DNA of 64,000 nucleotides from Ceratodon purpureus (lineage: Eukaryota; Streptophyta; Bryopsida; Pseudoditrichales; Ditrichaceae), in contig CM026423.1 of the NCBI GenBank assembly GCA_014871385.1, forward strand, positions 4,592,408 to 4,656,407, written 5' to 3'. A model generated the notes under the pieces. It was not told where the DNA came from and ran no database searches. It worked only from the letters and a program-made list of their open reading frames with translations. Numbering within the stretch: position 1 is the first letter of the stretch; each line of letters starts with the position of its first letter. Position numbers and translations under genes: made by a program. Shown here in pieces: positions 37,587 through 48,336 of this stretch.

Positions 37587-37615
37587 AAGTCCGGATTTAC
37601 TTAAATGTGGCATGT
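37587..37615 (-). repeat. Right terminal inverted repeat
   Basis: Inverted partner of 19125-19153, 27 of 29 matches. Just inside it, 37508-37545 holds decayed palindrome pieces (GTGATCCCAC). Confidence 0.8.
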
Positions 37616-37629
37616 ATCAAACTTTGATG

Positions 37630-40200
37630 AATTTTGGTTGTTTGACATTTTGGAATTGAAATTCTACTATTACATATTTCTAATGAAACAACCTTCAACT
37701 ATAAAGTTGATTTATATCATTTTAAAGATACATTGATATCATAAATTATAAAACATATTAATGTGTTCAAAATTGGCCTTGCAATGTCAAAAAATGATAA
37801 ACAAAATTCAAAGCAAGAAGAGTCCAAAATTGGACCCGTCACCCTTGCACTAAAATGATTGCCAAACCTTTAGAAAATTTTGAATGGATATGGGATATTT
37901 AGTTCATGAATTAGACTCACACTATAATCAAACCTCTCAATTTCTCTTAATAAAATTAAGTTTTAGATAAACAAAAAATCATTGTTCATGATTTCAATCA
38001 TCCAATATTCTCCATTCTTTTAGATAGTTGTTGTACTGTAATCTACTTGTACTAGGTGTACAATACCTACCAAAAAAGATAAGTTCTGGTCCACAAATAA
38101 ACAAATATCAACTGACTAATTTCTTTAGCATAAAACGCAAAGTATCCAAAGTATGAAACGCAAAGTATGATTCAAAGATAACATATTTTACTTTAAGGCT
38201 ATGTAAAATTTGCACCTTGAAATCTTTAGAAAATGTGTACATCAATTGAGATTTTCATTCTACATTGTGCTATTCCTATAAACAAAAATTATAATCATCC
38301 TAAAAAATGACATACTAGAACAAAAATTTCTAGAGACTCTATAGTTATGCAATCATAAATCCACTTAATGGTTTTCATGGACTTTTTGATCTTAATTTAC
38401 TTGATTTCGTTGTTATTTAGCTTCTAATTTACTTGTTGCTTGCACATATACTTGTAGAACCATAGAATAAGATTAATCCTAGCAATATTCACTAATCAAA
38501 TAATAAGAAGTCATAATACAACAATACAAGGTGAAGGGTGAATTTTGTTAACATATTTTTTGATCCAATAAATGTAAATTTTTGCAACAACATTAAAAAA
38601 TCAAGTTTGTATCGAGGAAAATAAAGCTAATTAAAATAAGATAAAGAATTAGTTAAAACTATTTGGAGTGAAAAACTATAAATCAATAAAACAAAATCTA
38701 TGAAAAACAATAATTCAAGGTGGCTTTAAAGACTACTCTAATGAATGTTTTTGGCCATAAGATTAGTGCTCAGAATGAACAAACACGATATTTGAACGTC
38801 GGCCCTTTTGGGGCCCGAGTACTTCTTTCTTCTCACTCTAATGCATCATTAGAATCTCAATTGATGTCTTTTATTCAAAGAAATTTGGTATAAATTTTGT
38901 ATTGCATAGAATAGACTCAATTATCTTTTCAATGCACTGAACATTTCACAATCTGGAACACTAATGAGCCTGTAGTAGTTGACATGTACGCTCATAAATG
39001 TTTCTGTATTGATGTATCTTTTCTGGTTGGTACCGTACATGTAATGCCAGTAAGGCGTACTTGGAGAGTTTGGTAGATCAAAAAGACATGCTGATAATTA
39101 CAGTAAAAGAAAAAACAACAATCTCATAATCTAAACCTTTGGCTTTAATTCGGATATGAGCTCTGATCAAAAGTTGTGGTCGATTTCAAGACATCAGACA
39201 CCACATTGTGATATCAGTTGATTACCAAATTTTGGCTACTTGGGCACTAGAAGGTCCATTTCACCTCACCCTTATATCCTAAACCACTTACTCCTTTCTC
39301 CCTGTCGTTTATCATGCCAGTATTAATCATGCTGCTTTGAAAATAGTGAAACATACTGGTACAATATTCACTGCAAAGTGGTTACTTGAACAACTTTCAG
39401 TTTTGTTTCCGGGTAGGGATGAGATGAGATATGGTTCCTCTACTGTACAGTATTCTCTCCACAACACGTTCGCAAGTGTCAGAATGCCCAAACTTTCATG
39501 TCAGCGTATATGCTAATTAGTAAGTCAGGAACATGGAAAGATTCATACACATCCCCAGGTCATCGGAGAAAAATAATGTCATTTGTCTGTGCGGAACTAC
39601 AAATCTATACAAAACTTCGGAGTCACTGAATGGTATCATAGACACTGAATTTTAAGTTCCAGTACAGAAGAGGGAAAGAGTGACATAGTAGGAATACAAA
39701 GCCTGTGCAAAATGAATCACTGGAGAATGTTTCAAATGGCGAATTACGATCCAATGGAATAGGTCACAAGACCGCCTTATAATTACAGAGCACGCAAGAA
39801 GCATACCGTCGCGTGCACACAGAGTCACTCCCATGAACTCTAGAAAAATTTAATTCTTTTCCCTCATGTACCATCTATTATGAAGGTTTTCATCTCAAAA
39901 CCCATCTCCACTCTCAAGGATGTCATGAATCCTTCTTATGCAATTAGCATAATGGGCTAGATCATCAAAGTCCCTAGTTAGCTTACACACCATTCTGGAC
40001 TCCAAACCTCAACGCGCCTCCCACCTCGACCACGATTCAAATAATCAATCTAAAAATTTAGTCTCACATAAATTTCTGCACTGAATTTGCATCAGTCAGG
40101 ATTGGAAAGATGATTTAAGTCATCGAGGTTAGTAAGTAGATATCTAATCTTCTTCGGAGGACTTCACAGAAACACAGGATGCTGGATTCATGTTGTCTGA
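37630..40200. other. AT-rich spacer right of the element, no gene seen
   Basis: AT-rich to about 39000, then mixed composition, probably including the 3' UTR of the minus-strand rhomboid gene from about 39600. No exon, RNA gene or complete repeat recognised. Confidence 0.5.
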
Positions 40201-40203
40201 GCT

Positions 40204-41376
40204 TCAAGGATTTGCGTAAATTCCCGGGCACTCCCACTTGAGATTCGGCACACAAGCGGCGTAATGGCACCACGAGCAGCCCTTGTTCACTCTGAACTTG
40301 TCGAGGAGGAGGATGACGGTACCTGCAGTGAGAAGTCCGAGGACGACAATGAACGCAATCCAGGAAACAACTCGCTGAGAGACTTTGTACATCTTCACTG
40401 GTGGAAGGTCAGGGTCTTCGTTGTTGACGATGAAAGCCTCGAGCTGTGAGAGATGACGAGTGTCCTTGAAGCCCTTCTGGGGGCGTTTCAAGAGGACGAG
40501 GCCGAGGAGGAAGCCTGTGGCGAGGCCTCCAACGTTGGCGAAGTTGTCGACCTGCGGCATGAGGCCGAATCCGAGGCTGATGAGGAGGAAGAGGATTAGG
40601 TCAATGAGTTTAAAGATCTTGCGTTCTGTGACAGGCCAGTTCATGAACATGTCGGCGAGGCCAGCTCCGATGAGCCCACAAATCGCGCCGCCAGCGCCTG
40701 CGAACACTTGGTTCTGGATGAAGAGCGCGGACAGTACGCTGCCGCCGAATCCCGAGATGATGTACACGAGTGATACTTTTGAAAACCAGAAAGTGAACTC
40801 CATGCGCGTTCCGACAATGAGGAGCACTATGAGGTTGAAACATAGCTGGAGTACGCCGCCGTTGAGCGCGATGGTTGAAGCGAGGCGCCAGCCCTCGCCG
40901 TGCTTCGTGACTAGGTTGCTCTCGAGCCCGCCCCATTTCAGAATTGCCGCGGAGCGAGGTCCGAGCATCGGATTCTCGTCCCAGGGCTGGAATGACAACG
41001 GCTTCAGCCAGTCGCCAACGCATTTCCGCCCGGCGGTGATGTTGTTCGGACAGTTGTTGTAGTACATCATGAGGATGAAGACAACGATGTTGCCGACCAT
41101 GATGACGGGCACAGCGATCGGCAGGTACCTATGCTTCTTGGGGTTGAATGGCTGCGGCTTCGTTGGCACAGCCGGCGATGGCTCGAAGATGTGGTCGTCA
41201 TGGTCGTGCACGCGCACACGAAACTCGCCCTTCGGGTCCGGAGAGTCCACAGCGCGCGCAGACGCGCCGTCCTTGGGTGGCGTAGTAGATCGTGTGAAGC
41301 CTGGTGCACTCTTGTCCATCGCTACACGCCGGCCTCCCGCTTCTCTAACTCCCTTACTCGTGAGAGTGATGCTCAA
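40204..41376 (-). CDS. Rhomboid-family membrane protein lacking catalytic residues (pseudoprotease)
   Basis: Single-exon gene, 390 aa, ATG at 41376. Residues 1-80 are basic and polar, on the cytosolic side; several membrane helices follow from about residue 85. Rhomboids cut substrates inside membranes with a Ser-His dyad. The fold is recognisable: NGGVLQLCFN in helix 2, the IISGFGGSVLSALF block, GAGGAICGLIGA in helix 4, and NFANVGGLATGFLLG in helix 6. The catalytic Ser of GxSG is Gly229, the dyad His of the usual AHxGG is Asn281, and the helix-2 His is Gln177; Asn181 is kept. It should therefore be a proteolytically dead member, possibly binding or trafficking membrane clients as iRhoms do in animals (inference). 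The gene is intact and GC-rich, so it is probably under selection. Confidence 0.88.
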   Translation of the reverse strand: MSITLTSKGVREAGGRRVAMDKSAPGFTRSTTPPKDGASARAVDSPDPKGEFRVRVHDHDDHIFEPSPAVPTKPQPFNPKKHRYLPIAVPVIMVGNIVVFILMMYYNNCPNNITAGRKCVGDWLKPLSFQPWDENPMLGPRSAAILKWGGLESNLVTKHGEGWRLASTIALNGGVLQLCFNLIVLLIVGTRMEFTFWFSKVSLVYIISGFGGSVLSALFIQNQVFAGAGGAICGLIGAGLADMFMNWPVTERKIFKLIDLILFLLISLGFGLMPQVDNFANVGGLATGFLLGLVLLKRPQKGFKDTRHLSQLEAFIVNNEDPDLPPVKMYKVSQRVVSWIAFIVVLGLLTAGTVILLLDKFRVNKGCSWCHYAACVPNLKWECPGIYANP

Positions 41377-43714
41377 CTTCTTACGAGTCAGAGCAATCCT
41401 TTCGATTGCATTATCGTCGCTTGAACCTCTGATGATCCAGTGCGTACGGTAATGCAGGCTGTGTCATATTTTGAAAAGCTATTAGATTGCGGAACCATAA
41501 ATCAGAGTCACATTCACATTCACTGACATTCACCTAAAAGAACTAATTGAGCTCACAGTATCTCCACTGAACTTCCAGAAATTTCATTGCTACGCGAAAC
41601 AGCTGAAGTATGAATTCAGAAAACGCTAGTTATTGAAGAAAATAAGATGATGAAGAAACGACCAAGATTGATAACATAACTCAGACCCCATGACATAGTC
41701 CAAGACAAGCTTGAGTTCACCCCTCTCAACTTATCTAGTAGGTTTAAGTCTTAATATTCATGCAACTTATACAAAAATTTCCAGAAAACTAGAGACTTTC
41801 AATGTCGGTAAACAAAACCAATCCAGATCCAGTCTGATACTTCCATTCAAGAGCATACAACGTATATCCATGTAAAGAGAGCACTCTTCTAGACAATACG
41901 CTGCAGTCCTCGACTACTACAAAGCCCACGCCAGAAGCCTACCCATCAAACTCGTATTAAACTCCACCTACCCAGCTGAATCCTCAACAAATGTGGCTGC
42001 CAGGACAGTGGCAGGACCCAAGTGACTGAAAAAAAGCTGCGCAACAGACGAACCTCACCTGGTGTGGAGAAGGGTCAGGACAATGTCAGATCACCACGCA
42101 AAACCTTCCCGGTATGATTGCAGCCAGCTTCCAGATCTGTACTAAGTTCCACTAAACCCAAGCCAGGTCGAGAGAGGAGGAGGCGAAGGAGAGAGGGAGG
42201 AAGACGAGGTCACAGTCAGGTGGTAGAGTGAGGGCCCCTCGTTCATCAGTCTCATGAATTATTGCCCTCCGAATCTTGACTAAAATGGCGGAGTGGGATG
42301 TTCGCTGTTCACGCATTTTCAACACCCGCGGCTTTACCATGTCCATGATTCCATTATTGGCCCTGTCCTTTAATTTTCTCATCACTGGTAATGATATAAT
42401 ATACTGGTTAATGACAAGGCGTTGTTTTGCACTCCGAGCCATGCTAGGGTGTAATATTTAGCCGGTTCTGAGTTGTCACCGGGTTGTCAAGTCATAGGAA
42501 GGACGGTAGTCTTCCTATTTCAAGCTCAAGTTAACATCCAGCAAAGTAACTCCCGTCGGTGCCATAATGCTCTATCTCCATTCTTTTTCCTATCAACCAA
42601 GTTTTTCTAAAAACTGGAAACAAACTTAAGTTACCTTCATCACTTCAGAACCATTGTCTGCTCATTCCACTTCCATCGCTGTAAACTGTAATCTTCGAGG
42701 CTCTACCTAGATCTTTACCATGAGATAAACAGATGAACTTAATCAGGATTATGCGGAACAGACAGACGTTGATCTCACCTGAAGAGACGCTTTCAACTGT
42801 CGGAAAGGGGGATTCCGATCATAACGGCGATGTCACAAGCAAGTCCTGACATGAGATAGAAAACGAAAGGAACAAAACAACAATACAGTAGTGCATGGGA
42901 CCACCAATTCGGGACGTGGTGGTGCTGGGCCCAGTTTGGAGAACCGAATTTCATGACTCTGCTTTTCATCGGCTGCTACAGGATTTGAGCTCTCTGATTA
43001 GCAAATAAACGCTTGAATAATACCGTTAACATTATTGTATGTGCAGTGTTCTCATTTTGGGGCTTGTGGGACCTACTGTCTTGTCACTGGACTGTATATT
43101 TTATGCGTAGGGTCCAGGAAGTTTAGATTATTTCAGTGTTGGATCCGTTGTTGAGTGTCAACGGCAATTGTATAATTTGGAATGGAGGATGAAACGTTGG
43201 TGCAGTGAGATGTGTTTTGGATACAATTTATCTTTACTTTAACTTACGCAAAGTATGATACAAGTTTGACTGTTGTGGCGAACACAATGGTCACTCACTT
43301 ATTTCCCATTCCTTTGCTACTCAGTTCAGTTTTGTTTTGTTTGTATGTGGGAACAATTGAAAATTGGAGTAATGAGGATTTACTAGAGTTATTTGTAAAG
43401 GCATCCGGTATTTGACTTAGATATCATGAGTTTTGCTTTATTGTATTATTATTTTTTTGCTTCAAATAGTTGGGAGGCATGGAGAAACTTGGTGGTCTCG
43501 CTATGGAGAAACCACCTATAAGCGAAGGGTCTTTTAGTTTGAAATAATCAAACTTCATTTAAAATTTACTTAAGGTTTTTAATGTCTTCTTACGTCCATA
43601 GTAGGTGTGGATATCATTTGAAAATATAACTACCTCATTTATTTATAATGATAGTAGAATTAAAGAAATATCTATTCTTTCCTTTATAGATGGTTTTTAA
43701 TAGATAAACTAATA
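41377..43714. other. 5' region of the rhomboid gene and spacer
   Basis: 41377 to about 42500 is probably promoter and 5' UTR of the minus-strand rhomboid gene. Short ORFs here show no recognisable protein. From about 43000 the DNA becomes AT-rich. Confidence 0.4.
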
Positions 43715-43888
43715 GATTTTAATTGGTATTGAGAACCTATAGTCATTCAGCTTTGATAACTTATTGTAAACAAGGTAATTTAAGTAAAATTAATTTAAAT
43801 TGATTTTAATTGGTATTGTGAACCTATAGTCATTCAGCTTTTATAACTTATTGTAAACAAGGTAATTTAAGTAAAATTAATTTAAATT
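43715..43888. repeat. 87-bp tandem duplication
   Basis: Copies at 43715-43801 and 43802-43888, starting GATTTTAATTGGTATTG, differ at only a few bases; a partial third start follows. AT-rich spacer DNA with no coding role seen. Confidence 0.85.
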
Positions 43889-43959
43889 GATTTTAATTTA
43901 ATAGGTTGCATGCATTATTAAAATAAAAGAAAATCACAGCAATATTAAAATTAAATAAA

Positions 43960-44130
43960 ATTAAAATTAAAATTAAATTAAAATTAAAATTAAAATTAAA
44001 ATTAAAATTAAAATTAAAATTAAAATTAAATTAAAATTAAAGCAATATTAAAATTAAAGCAATATTAAAATTAAAGCAATAGGAAAATTAAAGCAATAGG
44101 AAAATTAAAGCAATAGGAAAATTAAAGCAA
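43960..44130. repeat. AAAATT microsatellite grading into an AGCAATA-type minisatellite
   Basis: Runs of TAAAAT units at 43960-44040, then repeats of AGCAATATTAAAATTAA and AGCAATAGGAAAATTAA to about 44130. Confidence 0.9.
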
Positions 44131-45657
44131 ATTATTGTTTATTGATTATATTTTTAATTATAACAAGTCAACATATTCTTTGAACTTTAAAGAATTTCTA
44201 ATGTTTAGTCACCATGATTCTTGAATATCATCATTTCCTCTTCATTAAAGTTTAATGAATAATTTAAATACTAATTGTGTCGTTGGTCTCTTATGCTTGC
44301 CTTAACGTTATCCAATATGTTTTCCTCATAAGTTTTCTTGTACTAATCAATGCTTAACACAAATTACCTTCTCATGTTCATTATTATGTAAAAGCTTTTC
44401 GATCCGTGACGTGACCGTGACAATCATCTCTTCATCATTTTAATGATACCAGATGTAGAAGATACTTTACTTTGGATACACAAGTTCAACGAGAATATAG
44501 AATTCATTACAATTGAGAATATTGTGCATCCAAAGTTGGTGAATATTATGCGTCCAAAGTTGCCACCAAATGGCTATTCCTTTAGCTTCCTCGAGCCACG
44601 TTTCACTTCGCAGATTCTATTGTCTTTAGTAGCGTTATCAATAGTATACAAAGTAGATTCTCTGGACTTCATATGTTTCCTTTCGATTCTCAAATGAAGA
44701 TCCTACAGCGCATACTTTCATAATTGAAGTATTATCAATCCTCTGTTTCTCATAATTTCTAATAACATGTGATTTTTTTCAACGCTGAATGCATCCATTG
44801 AATCATTGATGTTTGGATTTGTTGTCGAAAAAAAAAACTCATAGAAAGTTGGTTTAGTTTTAAGATTTAAAATGATGAAATGTCAAAATTTGGTTACAAA
44901 AACCTTTAAAGGTTAACAAAATCAACTAATCTAAAATCTTATTGCGATACAATTAAACTTATTAAATCAATGAATGCTTAATTAAATCAATCCATGTTTT
45001 TAAAAAATAAAAAAATAAAAAATTGAAAAAACAAATTAAACTATTTAAACTAATTCAAATAATTTATCAATAGATTTTAAAAAGAATGCATTTTTAATAA
45101 TTTATTTTTGTATAATTAAGTTACTAAAAATTAAAAAGTAGAAAGTAAAAAGTGATCATACATTGTCATTTAAGTTTCCATAATCAAAAGTGTTATATTA
45201 ATTTCATTACATTGTGATTTCCTTAACCACCAACTTGATTTAAATATTTAATTCTTTGTCGCAATTCCAAATACATTGTTTTTCTTTGCGATTAAATGCT
45301 ATTGATTTTCTTAAATAAGGAAATGCTATAATTAATGATTTTTATGTGAAAACTATAAAAAAAAATTGTAAGTTTCATGGACAATAAATAATTATCTTTT
45401 AAATTTTTAGAAAAATTACAATGTTTATAAAATATCTTATAGAATATAGATTTTGTATTATGGTGTTAGTATAAATTTTAGTATCTTTACCAATTTAATA
45501 AATAGGCTTCAAATTGTTTTTAAAACTTTATTATAAATCTTGTAGCTAAGGAAAACTAATGATAAATGTTTTAAATAATGTAATAATTTATACATAATTA
45601 TTCCTTTATTTTTAATGGACAAGTTGTCAACTAGATCGCCAAATATCACGTATGTAG
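44131..45657. other. AT-rich spacer, no gene seen
   Basis: One ORF of 84 codons at 44443-44697 resembles nothing recognised and has the local AT-rich composition. No RNA gene or element ends found. Confidence 0.45.
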
Positions 45658-46015
45658 TTAAATATCATGTGCAATGTACTCTGATGCATGCACAAAACTT
45701 ACATAGTATTGGAAGCCTATAACGTAAATCAAACCATGATCAAGCGCCATCTTTGGCCTTATATGTCCAGGTCCACAATGCAAGGGAATTGCAGCTTCTT
45801 CAAACTGATCAACCATGATTTGACCATTGTAGCGGATGGTGGCAGTAATCATCATGGCAAACTTGATCGCCGCTGAGCTCTAATATGGATGAGTTCCTTT
45901 TAGGAGCGAGCGCTGTTAGACCACTTATATGCGGGCACGACATGGACGTTCTAAAGATGATATTGAAATTCATTCTCCTTGTGTCAAATTTCAAATTCCA
46001 AAGTCCAAATTGCAA
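45658..46015 (-). pseudogene. Subtilisin-like protease (SBT) fragment, frameshifted
   Basis: On the minus strand one frame reads FNIIFRTSMSCPHISGL, the conserved block around the catalytic Ser of plant subtilases (GTSMSCPH). After a shift near 45860 the next frame continues with AIKFAMMITAT and then GPGHIRPKMALDHGLIYVIG, matching the GAGHVxPxxALDPGLVYD block that follows in SBTs. The order and distance are right, but the Gly before TSMS is changed, the frame is broken and both flanks are missing. It is a decayed fragment in AT-rich DNA and makes no protease. Confidence 0.75.
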
Positions 46016-48336
46016 AGATGTTGACTCTCGATGTTATATTGTCACGTTTTAAAACTTATACTTAAACTCATTGAATTTACATGACTTATTGAATTTTTTA
46101 CATGAAGTCATGTAAACAACTCTTAAAGCAATATAAAAAACATGACAATACATAAACAATATCAAACTTATTGAATTACTCTAAGCAATATCAAACTTAT
46201 TGAGCTGTTTTCTTTTAAAGTTATGATTTAAATATGTACTTTTTTGACTTTTGAAATTAGTAAACATAAAACATTGATATTTTAATTGATTAATGATAAT
46301 ACTTATTTATTTGATTAGTTATATAAATGACATTTAAAATTACATTTAAAAAATGTTTAAAGTTTAAAAAAAAATTAAATTTAATGTTTAGAGTTTAAAA
46401 GAATATCATGAAAATAAAATTAAAGTTTAAAGTTTAAAAATAAAATTATAAAAATAAAATAAAATATTGAAAATCTTAAAAAAATTATTATAAATTTTAT
46501 TTTTTTAAATGTATGTATATTTATATAAAGAATAATATTTTAAAAAATAAATTGATATAAATTATCCAAGTTTAGATAATAATTTCAAAGGGCTGAAATT
46601 TTAGGTGTAAAGTGACATTTGGTGGTCCTCTTAATTTCTAGGCATGTCATTGGCTGAAAATTCTCTTCTCACGTCTAGTGTAAAGGGGGCTGAGTCCCAA
46701 ATTACAAATGAATCAACTGTTCCTCTCTTTATACACCACGTGGCAGGGCATGGTTGGCAGCAACCTGTCACTCTGTGCTTGAGATTGTAAGCACGTCGAC
46801 CGTCACTGAGACGTCACGATGCCCAAGTCGAATTTGTGACCAATTGGAATTCGCATCTGCCAATCGCAACATGCCAGCTCAACGTAAGAAACTCCCGAAA
46901 CGCCACCGTGGCATACAATTCTTTAGTTGATGCACTGATGCACTCGTACCGGCCAAAGCACTACCTGAGAACAAGCAATTACTCCCACTTTCGTCTCGAC
47001 TTACCTATGATACCCTCTAAATATCCATCTAACACTAATGCGATACCCGCTAGTCACTCGCCCAGGTCGAAACCGAGAATTGCTCATACCCGGGTGATCT
47101 CAACCCGATGAGTGGCAAGTAGCCGACACTTGTTAAGGGACAGAAAACCATCACTTCAACAAGACATCTACAAATTCAACAGTTTGGCCTCGTAATTCTA
47201 CACAAACTCAAGACAATGACGCATTTACGTTCAGTAACAGTTTTGCGAATGCATCCCTGAACCAAAACACGCTGCAGTGCCGACCACCGCGCTGGGACCA
47301 ATCCTTTCCACTTGTCGAGATAATCCATCCAATGTATGGATTTCAGACACCCAAGTGTACGCAGCATGTACATAAGCTCACGTTTTAGTATGGTGTCCTG
47401 AGTTCATGACAAGGTCCAAGACAAAATCGGCACTTGTCTATCGATTTGCACTCGTCAAGGAAACCTTGAGTTGTGTCGATCGGAACTTACCAGTTGAGTT
47501 GTTCCGAACTTATCAGTTCTAGAGTTGATCGGAGCTTATCAGTTGACTCGATTGGAGCTTATCTTAAAACTGGGAGTTGATTCGGGGACTCCAGTTGAAG
47601 TGGGTCGGTCTGTGGCAACAGTAGTTGAATTGGTTTTCCAGATTAGGTGTGTTGGATCCGGATTTGGATCTCGGAGGTGAAGGTGGTAGAATTGGAGCAG
47701 CGGAAGTCTGAGCCGTGAGAGTTTGATATCGATCATTCAGGTGAGACCTTGTAGCTTACTAGCGTCTGATCAGGCTATGATGAGGGATGTTAGGAATGAT
47801 TTTTATGAGATGTTTGTCATGGTGGTCGATTCTTCAGGAGTTTGTTGTATGTTTCTGATTAAGTCCCTGGAGTTAAATTGCCATTTTGCCTAATATGGTG
47901 TTCATTGTGTTACCCAGTGTTTTGTTTTCCGTTTGCTGATTTGGAGATGTCACCATGTTTCTGATCCGAATAGTGCGTTGATACCATGGGAGCCTTAATT
48001 CGATGAAATGTCTTTTCTTGCAATTACAATTTGCAGGAGAGCTACGGACGGTCTTTATCAGGTTTGTAGGTTTGGGTAGAATGGGCAAGGCGTTCTCCGA
48101 ATTCGGTTTCGGGAGATAATGAGTTGAAGTGCTAAGGATAGGAACATTTTTTTCATGATTTAGGGTTTAGAGAAGGTTGCTGGAAGGCCGGGATGAGCGA
48201 AAGTGGGTGTGAGGAAACGATTGAGTGAAGCCGGTTAATACGTATGCAGTATGGTAACTGAGATTGCGAAGAGCTGAATTTGCGACCGACCATGCATTGA
48301 TGGGTTGCTTGTGCTGGGTGTTTTCAGAAATCTGCG
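46016..48336. other. AT-rich spacer, then promoter and 5' UTR of the RING gene
   Basis: AT-rich to about 46600. A G-box palindrome CCACGTGG at 46736-46743 follows a TTTATACA stretch and may mark a promoter, though it is 1.6 kb from the coding start. 46800-48336 has moderate GC and short unrelated ORFs; 47740-48300 is probably 5' UTR. Confidence 0.35.

Larger units (their letters stand above)
19125..37615. mobile_element. Large TIR-bounded DNA transposon with transposase, ParB/HAD fusion gene and palindrome arrays
   Basis: Left end 19125-19153 and right end 37587-37615 are inverted copies of each other, 27 of 29 bases identical, sharing the core GCCACATTTAAGTAAATC. Similarity may extend a few bases outward; if so, TTGATG at 19112-19117 and 37624-37629 is a candidate 6-bp target duplication. 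Inside are a minus-strand DDE transposase gene, a plus-strand 1540-aa fusion gene, a HAD-like ORF and about 36 copies of a 20-bp palindrome that also appears, decayed, near both ends (19204, 19507, 37380). Flanking DNA is AT-rich spacer, while the element's genes are GC-balanced. The long open exons argue for a fairly young or selected element. I do not recognise a named superfamily. Confidence 0.75.

Noticed and set aside
19125-37615. Integrated giant virus or Polinton-like element
   Set aside because: No major capsid, packaging ATPase or family B DNA polymerase motif was seen, and the genes have many spliceosomal introns; a transposon fits better.
40460-41062. 200-codon plus-strand ORF
   Set aside because: Antisense shadow of the rhomboid gene, whose frame has the transmembrane and rhomboid motifs.
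43960-44130. Functional satellite or origin
   Set aside because: Simple AAAATT microsatellite in AT-rich spacer; nothing beyond repeat slippage is needed to explain it.
44443-44697. 84-codon ORF
   Set aside because: AT-rich spacer composition, no motif, no splice sites linking it to other exons.
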